Shown one piece after another: positions 5,945 to 13,041 of a DNA stretch of 17,883 nucleotides; position 1 is the stretch's first letter, and every line of letters begins with the position of its first letter. The notes beneath the pieces are model-generated. The model saw only the letters and a list, made by a program, of their open reading frames with translations. It made no database searches and was not told the DNA's origin. The stretch is from JBQCHF01 sp051953655 (lineage in GTDB: Bacteria; Actinomycetota; Actinomycetes; Motilibacterales; Motilibacteraceae): assembly GCA_051953655.1 (NCBI GenBank), contig JBQCIO010000035.1, forward strand, positions 1 through 17,883, written 5' to 3'. Both the position numbers and the translations under genes were made by a program.

Positions 5945-8689
5945 CTAGGAGAGGCTGACCCGCCAGATCCCGCGGCCGTGCGTGGCCGCGTAGAGGTAGT
6001 CGCCGTGCACCTCGACGTCCATCACGGTCGCCTTGGGCAGGCCGCTGGCCAGGTTCTGCCAGACCCCGTCCGTGCCCTGCACGAAGACACCGAGGTCGGT
6101 GCCCACGACCAGACCCTTGCTGGTCATCTTCACCGTGTTGGCCGGCACGTCGGGGAACGTGTCGCCGTCGAGCGAGGTGACCTTGGTGCCGTCGAGCTGC
6201 CAGACGTGGTCGATGCCGGCGCCGGGACCGTCGGTGAAGCGGCGGGAGAAGCCGCCGTCGACCGCGTAGACGTCACCGGTGTCCGTGACCGTGACCCCGC
6301 CGATGTAGCGGGCGGCGACGTCCTGGCTGGTGCCGACGTTGGTCCAGTCCGGCGTGGCCTTGGTGATGTCGTTCGTGACGACCACGCCGCCGACGAAGTT
6401 CTCACCGCACGGGCCGCACCAGGCCACCGCGGCCTTGTTCTTGTTCAGCGCGACGGCCGTGGCGACCGGGTAGCTGACGCCCTTGACGCCGGCATCCGGG
6501 AGGAACGTGGCCAGGTCGAGCTTGTTCTGCCAGACCTTCGCGGGGTTGTCCGCGGTGCGGATGCCGAAGCCCTGGTCCTGGAACCAGACGTGCTGCCCGG
6601 CGGCGATCCAGTTCTTCGCGTTCGACCGGTCCTGGTCGAACGGCGCGATGAACCGGGCGTTGGTCTCCGGCGGAGCGATGTCCTTGGTGTTCGCCGCCGA
6701 GGCGTCGACGAAGGCCTTGGCGTCCGTGGACTCGGCGCAGTTGTCGGTCGCGCGCATCGACAGGTAGACGTACTCCTGCACGATCTTGCAGCCGTCCTTC
6801 GGGTCGACCAGCACGTCGCCGCCGTCGCCGCCGAAGTTGGACGAGAAGACGGTGCGGCTGGCGTTGGCCGTGCCCTCGGCATTGGTCAGGCCGGTCCGCA
6901 GCAGCGAACCGCCGTTGTCCTGCAGGCCGCCGGAGACGTCCACCGAGCCGGCCTGGGCTCCCTTCGCCTGCTCGTCACCCACGCCGACGGCGTAGTACTG
7001 CAGCGCGTCGATGCTGCCGTCGTTGAGCGAGGTCCAGTCCTCGGCGTGCCCGTCGCGGTCCTCGACGCCCTCGACCGGACGGGAGTAGATGCCGCCGTCG
7101 TTGCCGACGTAGACCGTGGGCGTGCCGTCGGCGTTCTCACCGAAGGCGACCGAGTGCTGGTCCGAGTGCGTGGTGGCGTTGCAGCCGTTGGTCTGGGTGA
7201 AGGCCTGGTAGTTCCAGCAGCCGAAGTAGAAGTTCCAGTACGGGCCGACCGTCTTCCAGGTGGCACCGCCGTCACGGGTCTCGTAGACCTCTTCGAGGCC
7301 CACGTAGACGTGCTTGGGGTCCTTCGGGTCCACGCCCAGGAACTGGTTGTACCAGGACTGGATTCCGGGGCCGTATCCCTTGCCGCCCACCGACTGCTTG
7401 AGCGCGGAGCCGGAGTTCGCGAACTTCTGCTGGTCGGCGATCTTCGTCCACGGGCCGGAGACCGAGCCGCTGTTGGAGACGTAGACGCCCTTCAGGTAGC
7501 TGTTCACCGTGCCGGTGGTCTTGCTGTAGAGCTTCACCGACTGCACGACGGCGTAGAGCTTGGAGCCGTCCTCGGAGAAGCCGAAGGTGGCCTGGCCGAC
7601 GTCGGTGGAGTCGATCGAGTCGATGCCGCCGTTGAGGTTCACCTTGTGCCAGCTGCCGGAGGCGCCGCCCTGGGTGCTCTCGTAGAAGCCGTTGTAGCTG
7701 TCGCCGCCGCGCCAGCCGACCGCCGCGATGACGTCCCGCGAGTTCTTGGGGTCGACGGCGATGTCGTTGACGATGTTCTTGTAGCCGGCGTTGGACGCGC
7801 CGGCGTCCTTGCCACCCGGGAGGTAGCTCGGGTTCGGCGTGAAGACCTGCTTCCAGGGCGCGGTCATGTCGCCGCTGGTCGAGTGCCTCCAGATGCCTCG
7901 GTTGGTCGCCGCCCAGGCGTAGCCGCCGCCGAAGCGGATCTTCTGGATGGTGGTGCTCTCGAGCTCCGTCCCGCCGACCCGGTCCTTCGGCGAGAACGCT
8001 CCGCTCGCCGGGTCAGCCAGCCGGTAGACGCCCTGGCCCACGAAGGACGTGCCGCCGGTGTTGCCCTCGCCGGTGGCGTACCAGAGCGCCTGGTCCGGAC
8101 CCACCCGCAGGTCGCCCGTGGAGAGGGTGCCGAGCTCGTCGGTGATCGGAGTCCAGTGCCCGCCGCCGGTGGTGGAGCGCCACACGCCGCCGTCGGCACC
8201 GCCGGCGAAGACGGTCTTGCCCAGGGTCGCGATGCCGGTGACCCGCCCGGTCGTGTTGCCCGAGCCGCCGGAGGAGTTGGAGAAGTAGTCGCGGTACCGC
8301 GGGTCGTCCGAGTTGTACGGCGTGTCGGTCACCTCGTCCCAACCGCTGCTCAGCGCGGTGCCCAGGCCGTTGATCTGGCCGAGCGCGGCCGAGTAGGCGC
8401 CGGGCGCCACGATGCCGCGGTGCTCGGCGAACTGCTCGGCGGCGGTCCTTGCCTCGAAGGCCTCCCCGCCGGCGCCGCCGTTCTCGACACCCTGGCTGGA
8501 CGTCTGGAAGCTCTTCTCCGCGACGTCCTGCTCCCCCTTCATCTGCTCGTAGAGCTCGTGCGCCTTCCACGGAAGGCGCTCGGCGTTCCTCTCCTGCACG
8601 TAGGCGAGGGAGCCGAAGGTGCCGGCGGCGAGCGCTGCAGCGGCGGTGGCCGCCACGAGCGTTCGACGGCGACCCGCGGGTCGAACCAT
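5945..8689 (-). CDS. Exported beta-propeller protein (sortilin/BNR-like), paralogue 1
   Basis: 914 aa. The N-terminus is a Sec-type signal or uncleaved anchor (basic MVRPAGRRR, then a hydrophobic run LVAATAAAALAAGTFGSLAYV) with no lipobox cysteine. A helical Glu/Ala-rich segment follows to about residue 120, then many BNR/Asp-box-like repeats of the sortilin/VPS10-like, GH74-like propeller type: STTGGGHWTPI near residue 175, TRDGGATWKTV near 470 and GNDGGIYS. The C-terminus ends with the propeller-closing ATHGRGIWRV. No catalytic residues can be assigned, so an enzyme activity should not be assumed. A WCGPC motif near residue 756 probably forms a structural disulfide. The start is ATG 8689, with AGGAGG 5 bases upstream. 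Its neighbour at 8977-11919 is a diverged paralogue in tandem. The 5' leader contains alternative hairpins, and a GC-rich hairpin follows the stop. Confidence 0.85.
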   Translation of the reverse strand: MVRPAGRRRTLVAATAAAALAAGTFGSLAYVQERNAERLPWKAHELYEQMKGEQDVAEKSFQTSSQGVENGGAGGEAFEARTAAEQFAEHRGIVAPGAYSAALGQINGLGTALSSGWDEVTDTPYNSDDPRYRDYFSNSSGGSGNTTGRVTGIATLGKTVFAGGADGGVWRSTTGGGHWTPITDELGTLSTGDLRVGPDQALWYATGEGNTGGTSFVGQGVYRLADPASGAFSPKDRVGGTELESTTIQKIRFGGGYAWAATNRGIWRHSTSGDMTAPWKQVFTPNPSYLPGGKDAGASNAGYKNIVNDIAVDPKNSRDVIAAVGWRGGDSYNGFYESTQGGASGSWHKVNLNGGIDSIDSTDVGQATFGFSEDGSKLYAVVQSVKLYSKTTGTVNSYLKGVYVSNSGSVSGPWTKIADQQKFANSGSALKQSVGGKGYGPGIQSWYNQFLGVDPKDPKHVYVGLEEVYETRDGGATWKTVGPYWNFYFGCWNYQAFTQTNGCNATTHSDQHSVAFGENADGTPTVYVGNDGGIYSRPVEGVEDRDGHAEDWTSLNDGSIDALQYYAVGVGDEQAKGAQAGSVDVSGGLQDNGGSLLRTGLTNAEGTANASRTVFSSNFGGDGGDVLVDPKDGCKIVQEYVYLSMRATDNCAESTDAKAFVDASAANTKDIAPPETNARFIAPFDQDRSNAKNWIAAGQHVWFQDQGFGIRTADNPAKVWQNKLDLATFLPDAGVKGVSYPVATAVALNKNKAAVAWCGPCGENFVGGVVVTNDITKATPDWTNVGTSQDVAARYIGGVTVTDTGDVYAVDGGFSRRFTDGPGAGIDHVWQLDGTKVTSLDGDTFPDVPANTVKMTSKGLVVGTDLGVFVQGTDGVWQNLASGLPKATVMDVEVHGDYLYAATHGRGIWRVSLS

Positions 8690-8771
8690 CTGGTCCTCCT
8701 GTCGGGGCCCGCGGGCACGGGTGCGTGCCGCGCCGGGCGTCGGGCTGGGATCAGGCAGAAGGCATGACAAA

Positions 8772-8835
8772 GCCCGCCGGCAGCGCCGACGGGCAGGTGT
8801 CTGTGCCCCCGACGGTCACCCCACGACCGTCGGCG
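8772..8835 (-). promoter_or_regulatory. Structured 5' leader with mutually exclusive hairpins before propeller gene 1
   Basis: In transcription order: A = CGCCGACGGTC (8835-8825), B = GACCGTCGG (8817-8809), C = GCCCGTCGGCG (8794-8784), D = GCCGGCGGGC (8781-8772), then TTTGTC. A:B pairs over 9 bp with a 7-base loop. C:D pairs over 10 bp (one G-U) with a 3-base loop and looks like a terminator. A can instead pair with C over 9 bp (CGCCGACGG with CCGTCGGCG), which would prevent C:D. This is the layout of a conditional terminator. I do not recognise a known riboswitch class, and no leader peptide with a biased codon run is visible. Confidence 0.5.
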
Positions 8836-8874
8836 AACACTCTCCGCTATTCAGACATGTCCGAAAAGGGTTTT

Positions 8875-8903
8875 CAGCAAAGATTGCGTCAAGGCTGGAA
8901 GAT
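8875..8903 (-). promoter_or_regulatory. Upstream element shared with propeller gene 2 (copy 1)
   Basis: Minus strand: TTCCAG, then CCTTGACGCA, then TTTGCTG. The same blocks in the same order occur upstream of the second propeller gene (12015-12056). TTGAC resembles a -35 element, but I could not place a matching -10. Confidence 0.35.
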
Positions 8904-8922
8904 CCCTCAACCCACGCAGACT

Positions 8923-8962
8923 GCTGGCCCCGTCCCCAGCAGGCGCAGGGGACGGGGCCAGC
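8923..8962 (-). terminator. Perfect 15-bp hairpin after propeller gene 2
   Basis: GCTGGCCCCGTCCCC (8923-8937) and its exact complement (8948-8962) flank a 10-base loop, 14 bases past the stop of the 8977-11919 gene. There is no U-tract. The position and stability indicate transcript termination or 3'-end protection, which separates the two paralogues into different transcripts. Confidence 0.7.
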
Positions 8963-8976
8963 GGGTCAGCCGCTTG

Positions 8977-11919
8977 TCAGCCCTGAGGCTTGGCCACCGG
9001 CAGCTGCCAGAGGCCGCGCCCGTGCGTGGCGGCGTAGACGGAACCGTCGGCGCCGACGACGAGATCGCTGGTCAGCACCGGCGGAAGCCCGCTGCCGGCG
9101 ACCTTCCAGGAGTCCCCGTCCAGCGTGAGGACGCCGTAGTCGGTGGCCGCGAAGAGCACCCCGTTGCTGCGGGCGAGCGCGGTGACCGGGATGTCGCCGA
9201 GGTCGTTGGACAGGTCCACGACCGTTGCGGCCTTGAGGTCATCATCGAGGGTGACCTCGAAGACGTGCCCGCCTGGCGAGTAGGCCGAGTAGCCGCCGTA
9301 GGAGATCCAGGCGTGCAGCGGGTTGTCCGGGTCGAGGACGATGCTCGTCACGAACCGGGCCGGGAGCTTCGCGAGCTGGTCGATCCGGGTGAAGGTCACG
9401 TCGTTGTCCGGCGCGCTGATGTTCTGCGAGACGAAGACACGGCCGCGACGGGTGGCCGACCACAGGACGTCGCTGCCGCCCGTCGCCGGCGTGACGTCGA
9501 CGACGTAGTTGCCCACGCCGGCGTAGTCGTCGCCGTAGAGCGACCCGGACAGGTCGCCCGGACCGTTGAGCGCGGACCCACCGAGCGGCGTCCAGTCACC
9601 ACAGGTGATGGTGCCGTCGTAGGTGAACTCGTTGCAGTGGGCGTCCAGGTCCTTCTGGAGACCACCGTTGTCCTGCGTCCGCCAGATGTGCTGGAGCCCG
9701 TCGTAGACGGTGCCGTTGCGCTTCTCATTGGGGTCGACGACGAAGGGCGTGTAGAACGACGCGGCTTCTCCGCTGGCCAGCAGCGGATCGGAGATCCAGT
9801 CCCATCCCTTCGGGTCGGTCCCGTTGAAGTTCACGTCGTGCTGGGGCGCGTAGTACGAGTGGAAGTAGGCGTCGCCGTTCGGCGTGATGCCGGACAAGCC
9901 GCCGTCACCGCCGACCGACTCGAACCAGTCGTTGGCCAGCTTGTTCTGAACGCCCTCGTTGGACCAGGTCCCGTTGTCCTGGGTGCCGCCGAGCAGCTGA
10001 CCCTTGGGTCCCACGCTGAGGCTCTGGAACTGAAGCGTGTTCAGCGTCTGGTTGATCGCCGTGTTGGCCGAGGGAACCGCCTTCAGCCAGGCCAGGCAGT
10101 CCTTGTAGTCGACGCTGCCTCCCTTGAGGCCCCGCGACGGGTCGTTGCAGGTGGCGCTGCCGTTCACGAACGGCCCGCTCTGCCGCACGATCCCACCGTC
10201 GCTGGCCGAGAAGAAGGTGGTGTCGCCGCCCTTGCTGCCCGGGACCAGGACCAGCGCGTGCTGGTCGGGGTGCAGACCGTTGGCGGCGACGTCGTTGGTC
10301 ATGTCGGTGAAGCTGACCCCGGCATCAGTCGACCGGACGACGGCACGCCCGTTGGACGGGCTCGGCGTGTAGAAGATCTCGTCGTAGTTCATCGACCCGG
10401 ACAGGTAGACCTCGTCCGGAGCAGAGGGGTTGGCCGTGACGGCCATGTCGTAGGAGCACTGGGCCTGGCAGAAGTTGTACGAGCCGTAACCCGCGCTGCC
10501 CTTGCCGGGAGCGGACAGGCGCTGCACGTTGAACGACGGCTGCAGCGCATCGTCCGAGCGCAGCAGCCCGGAGACCAGTCCGTCCTTGGTCTTGAACATC
10601 GTCGCGTCGCCGATGTAGATGCGCGTCTTCCCATTGCGGAGCTTGACCGTGTCGAACGCGATGCGACTGGACAGCGTGTCCGGGTTCGGCGTCGCGTAGA
10701 CCTCGGTCCAGGCGTTAGAAGCCGCTCCGGCCTGGCGGCGGTAGAGGCCGTAGGCGTTCACCGCTGCGAACGCCGCCGAGCCCTTGGCGGTGGGCACGAA
10801 CCCCACCTGGCTCACGCCACCGCGGAAGTAGTCGCCCCCGGTGGCGCCGCCGGTGAACGGGTCCTGCGGTTCGGTCAGCACCCGCGTCCAGTGCTTGCCG
10901 CCATCGGTGCTCTCGAAGGCGCCGAGCGTCGCCGCTCCGGGTGGCGTGAAACGGCCTCCGTTCACTGCGCTCGCCCCATGCCGCGCGACCTCGGTGCCCA
11001 CGAGAAGGTGATCCGGGTCCTTCGGATCCACGGCGACAGCGCCGACGGCACGACCGGCCGTGAAGTCACTGCCGTCGGACTCGAAGGTCGGGACGCGGTC
11101 GAAGTGCGAGCCGCCGTCGTGGGAGACGTAGAGACCCAGCCCCGACTCGGAGTCGGAGGATCCGTTCTGCTCACCAGTGCCGACGTAGATCGTGTCCTTG
11201 TCGGCGACGACGACCGTGCCGACAGCGGTCGATGGGATCTCCCCGTCGCTGATGTTCTTCCAGTCCGGGTTGTCGGACATCGCGTCGTCGGTCTTCCACA
11301 GCCCACCCCCGGCCGTTCCCGCGTACAGCGTGCAACTCCCGCTGGTGCAGGCGGCGTCCGGGACGAGGGCCAGGGCGGTGGTACGCCCTCCCACGTTCGC
11401 ATCCTGGCCCGTGTACGTGACGGCCCCGGGCACGAAGCCGCCGGTCGGGCCGAGGGGGCTCCACTCGCCGAGGTTCGCGGCAATCTCGCGATCCGTTTGC
11501 GCGACCCCGGGGCTGGAGGCGAGAGACGGGGCTCCGGTCGACGGTGACACGGACTTGGCCTTGCCCCTGGCCTTGGCCCGGTCGAAGGCGGCCTTGGCGC
11601 CCTTGGTCTGCGCCGGCGCGATGGCCGCGGCGGGGAAGGCGTTGGAGTCGTACAGCTCCTGAGACGGCCCGTTGAAGACCTCCCCCGCGGCCTCCCCGCC
11701 CTTCTCGGTCTTCTCCTTGACGAAGGCGAGGGCCTGCGAGTGCAGGTTGAGGTTCCCCCGGTGCTCCTTGGCGAACTCGTGGAGGGAGTCGGACTCGCCC
11801 CCGTGGACCTTCTCCCAGATGGCCTCGCCGTTGGTGGCGACGACCCCGCCGGTCAGGAGCAGGGCGCCGACCGCGGTGGCGGCGACCCCTCGTCTCCGAC
11901 GCGAGCTGGATGCGGACAT
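8977..11919 (-). CDS. Exported beta-propeller protein (sortilin/BNR-like), paralogue 2
   Basis: 980 aa. The N-terminus is a Sec-type signal or anchor (MSASSSRRRRGVAATAVGAL, continuing LLTGGVVA), followed by about 120 charged/helical residues (SLHEFAKEHRGNLNLHSQAL) and a Lys/Ala/Ser-rich linker. The propeller region starts near WSPLGPTGG and has Asp-box-like repeats SHDGGSHFDRV (about residue 265), STDGGKHWTRV (about 338) and STDAGVSFTDM (about 530). Like paralogue 1 it ends with AATHGRGLWQL. Several Cys pairs (CTSGSC, CQAQC) suit an exported protein. The start is ATG 11919, with GAGGAG 4 bases upstream; an in-frame start 7 codons earlier would overlap the Shine-Dalgarno. Function is unknown; many such proteins are annotated as glycosyl hydrolase or sortilin-like on weak grounds. 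It lies between octT and paralogue 1. Confidence 0.85.
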   Translation of the reverse strand: MSASSSRRRRGVAATAVGALLLTGGVVATNGEAIWEKVHGGESDSLHEFAKEHRGNLNLHSQALAFVKEKTEKGGEAAGEVFNGPSQELYDSNAFPAAAIAPAQTKGAKAAFDRAKARGKAKSVSPSTGAPSLASSPGVAQTDREIAANLGEWSPLGPTGGFVPGAVTYTGQDANVGGRTTALALVPDAACTSGSCTLYAGTAGGGLWKTDDAMSDNPDWKNISDGEIPSTAVGTVVVADKDTIYVGTGEQNGSSDSESGLGLYVSHDGGSHFDRVPTFESDGSDFTAGRAVGAVAVDPKDPDHLLVGTEVARHGASAVNGGRFTPPGAATLGAFESTDGGKHWTRVLTEPQDPFTGGATGGDYFRGGVSQVGFVPTAKGSAAFAAVNAYGLYRRQAGAASNAWTEVYATPNPDTLSSRIAFDTVKLRNGKTRIYIGDATMFKTKDGLVSGLLRSDDALQPSFNVQRLSAPGKGSAGYGSYNFCQAQCSYDMAVTANPSAPDEVYLSGSMNYDEIFYTPSPSNGRAVVRSTDAGVSFTDMTNDVAANGLHPDQHALVLVPGSKGGDTTFFSASDGGIVRQSGPFVNGSATCNDPSRGLKGGSVDYKDCLAWLKAVPSANTAINQTLNTLQFQSLSVGPKGQLLGGTQDNGTWSNEGVQNKLANDWFESVGGDGGLSGITPNGDAYFHSYYAPQHDVNFNGTDPKGWDWISDPLLASGEAASFYTPFVVDPNEKRNGTVYDGLQHIWRTQDNGGLQKDLDAHCNEFTYDGTITCGDWTPLGGSALNGPGDLSGSLYGDDYAGVGNYVVDVTPATGGSDVLWSATRRGRVFVSQNISAPDNDVTFTRIDQLAKLPARFVTSIVLDPDNPLHAWISYGGYSAYSPGGHVFEVTLDDDLKAATVVDLSNDLGDIPVTALARSNGVLFAATDYGVLTLDGDSWKVAGSGLPPVLTSDLVVGADGSVYAATHGRGLWQLPVAKPQG

Positions 11920-11930
11920 GCGTCTCCTCG

Positions 11931-11991
11931 TGCAGCTCAACAGTGATCGGCCGCCCCCGAACGATCCGTGGCCGACACTCTGAGCCGTGCA
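11931..11991 (-). promoter_or_regulatory. Long imperfect hairpin directly before the ribosome site of propeller gene 2
   Basis: In the RNA TGCA, GCTCA, AGTG and TCGGCC (11991-11970) pair with GGCCGA, CACT, TGAGC and TGCA (11952-11931): 19 bp with small bulges around a 17-base loop. The hairpin ends right before CGAGGAG, the Shine-Dalgarno. It could affect translation initiation or message stability. Confidence 0.45.
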
Positions 11992-12014
11992 GGTGCCTAC
12001 CGGGAGCAGCCGAG

Positions 12015-12056
12015 CAGCAAAGGAATGGTCAAGTGAGTCAAGGTTCCATCTGGAGA
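12015..12056 (-). promoter_or_regulatory. Upstream element shared with propeller gene 1 (copy 2)
   Basis: Minus strand: TCTCCAG, then CCTTGACTCA, then TTGACC, then TTTGCTG. It matches the blocks upstream of propeller gene 1 (8875-8903) but with longer spacing. The surrounding 11990-12120 stretch is less GC-rich than the window average, as expected for a promoter region. Confidence 0.35.
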
Positions 12057-12118
12057 GGAATACCGCCGGAGAATCTCAAGGAAGCAGGCTCTGAGGCGGA
12101 GATCTTGTGCTAACGATC

Positions 12119-12149
12119 GTCGCGGCGAGGCGATCCGGGCCTCGGCGAC
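12119..12149 (-). terminator. Possible terminator hairpin after octT
   Basis: GTCGC plus CGAGGC (12119-12131, with a 2-base bulge) pairs with GCCTCG plus GCGAC (12139-12149). It lies 39 bases past the octT stop and has no U-tract. Confidence 0.35.
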
Positions 12150-12188
12150 CGCTCCTCGCAGGTCATGACACGTCCGCACTCGTCGCGC

Positions 12189-12992
12189 TTACGGTGTCCG
12201 ATCTTTTACCGGCGCATGACCTGCTGCGGGCCCCGCGGAGCTCCCGTTCGGACGACCCACCTCGGACCCCACGAGCGCCCCCACCCGCCGCCCCACCTCC
12301 AGGTGCACCTCCCACCCCCAGTGCAGGCCGTCCGGGTTGTTGCGCCCGGCGGCCAGGTGCGGGCCCACGACGTCGTCGAGCTCCACCAGCGGCACCCGCT
12401 CGCGGGCGGCCCAGTGCCTCGCGGCCGCCACCGCCGGCTGGTGGGTGGTGTGGACCGGGTAGGCCGCCGACCCCCAGGGCGAGGGGCCGAGCAGCACGAC
12501 GGGCAGCTCGGGGCGGTAGTAGCGGACGCCGTGGAGGATCCGCGAGAGGTAGTGGTCGGTGGCGCCCTGCGGGAGCACCCGCAGCCGCCCGCCGTGGGCG
12601 CGGACCAGGTGCGGCGAGGCGAGCCGGTAGGCGCGGCGGACCCGCCGGCGCACGGCCGAGGGGCGGACGTAGGGGATGCTCTCGCGCAGCCAGGTGGGCA
12701 CGGCGGCCGGCAGCTGGTCCATCTGCCCGACGGCCAGCACCAGGGCGTCGGCGCGCGGGACGGCCACCGACCACATCCGCGGGTCGCGGGTCAGGGCCCA
12801 CCAGGCGTCGCGGGCGGTCCACCCCAGCCGGGCCACCACGTCGGGGGCCCACTCCCGCCCGCACCGCTCGGCCAGGACGGCAGCGGCGACGTTGGGCCAC
12901 AGCCGCGGCTCGGTGAGGGGCTCGACCCGTTCGGGGCCGTGGAAGGTGAGCGAGTCGCCCAGCACGAGCAGGCGACGGACGCGGTCCGCCAC
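12189..12992 (-). CDS. octT: SGNH-fold acyltransferase, probable diglucosylglycerate octanoyltransferase
   Basis: In mycobacteria OctT (Rv2418c) transfers an octanoyl group to diglucosylglycerate, an early step of methylglucose lipopolysaccharide synthesis. This 267-aa product has the SGNH/GDSL nucleophile block LVLGDSLTFHGP (Ser14) and the C-terminal catalytic block NNPDGLHW (Asp221, His224). As far as I recall it also has OctT-like stretches: EPRLWPNV, RLGWTARDAWWALTRDPRMW, PRADALVLAVGQMDQLP and LPTWLRE-like helices. The usual GxND of block III reads GQMD (residues 89-92), as I remember for this subfamily. The start is GTG 12992 with GGGAGG 8 bases upstream; an in-frame GTG at 13001 is too close to that site. 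The gene order rsfS-gpgP-octT-degV in Mycobacterium supports the call. It is probably cotranscribed with the GGDEF gene 49 bases upstream. Confidence 0.75.
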   Translation of the reverse strand: MADRVRRLLVLGDSLTFHGPERVEPLTEPRLWPNVAAAVLAERCGREWAPDVVARLGWTARDAWWALTRDPRMWSVAVPRADALVLAVGQMDQLPAAVPTWLRESIPYVRPSAVRRRVRRAYRLASPHLVRAHGGRLRVLPQGATDHYLSRILHGVRYYRPELPVVLLGPSPWGSAAYPVHTTHQPAVAAARHWAARERVPLVELDDVVGPHLAAGRNNPDGLHWGWEVHLEVGRRVGALVGSEVGRPNGSSAGPAAGHAPVKDRTP

Positions 12993-13041
12993 AGAGCCCA
13001 CCTCCCTTCGCGCCCGGGCGGGAAGGCTACTGGCGAGCCGG

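Noticed and set aside
6405..6425. Thioredoxin-like WCGPC motif in propeller paralogue 1
   Set aside because: The surrounding sequence is propeller repeat, not a thioredoxin fold; more likely a structural disulfide.
8690..8880. Known riboswitch (c-di-AMP ydaO, c-di-GMP GEMM or cobalamin) before propeller gene 1
   Set aside because: I looked for conserved cores of these classes and did not find them; only the alternative hairpins can be supported.
2500..11547. Very long plus-strand open frames (about 1000 codons each) opposite leuS and both propeller genes
   Set aside because: Translations are dominated by Arg, Gly, His, Val and Gln without domains, and they lie exactly antisense to well-supported genes. 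This is normal for GC-rich DNA.
11997..12179. 60-codon minus-strand frame between octT and propeller gene 2
   Set aside because: Codon use lacks the G/C third-position bias, there is no ribosome site or family feature, and it covers the presumed promoter region.
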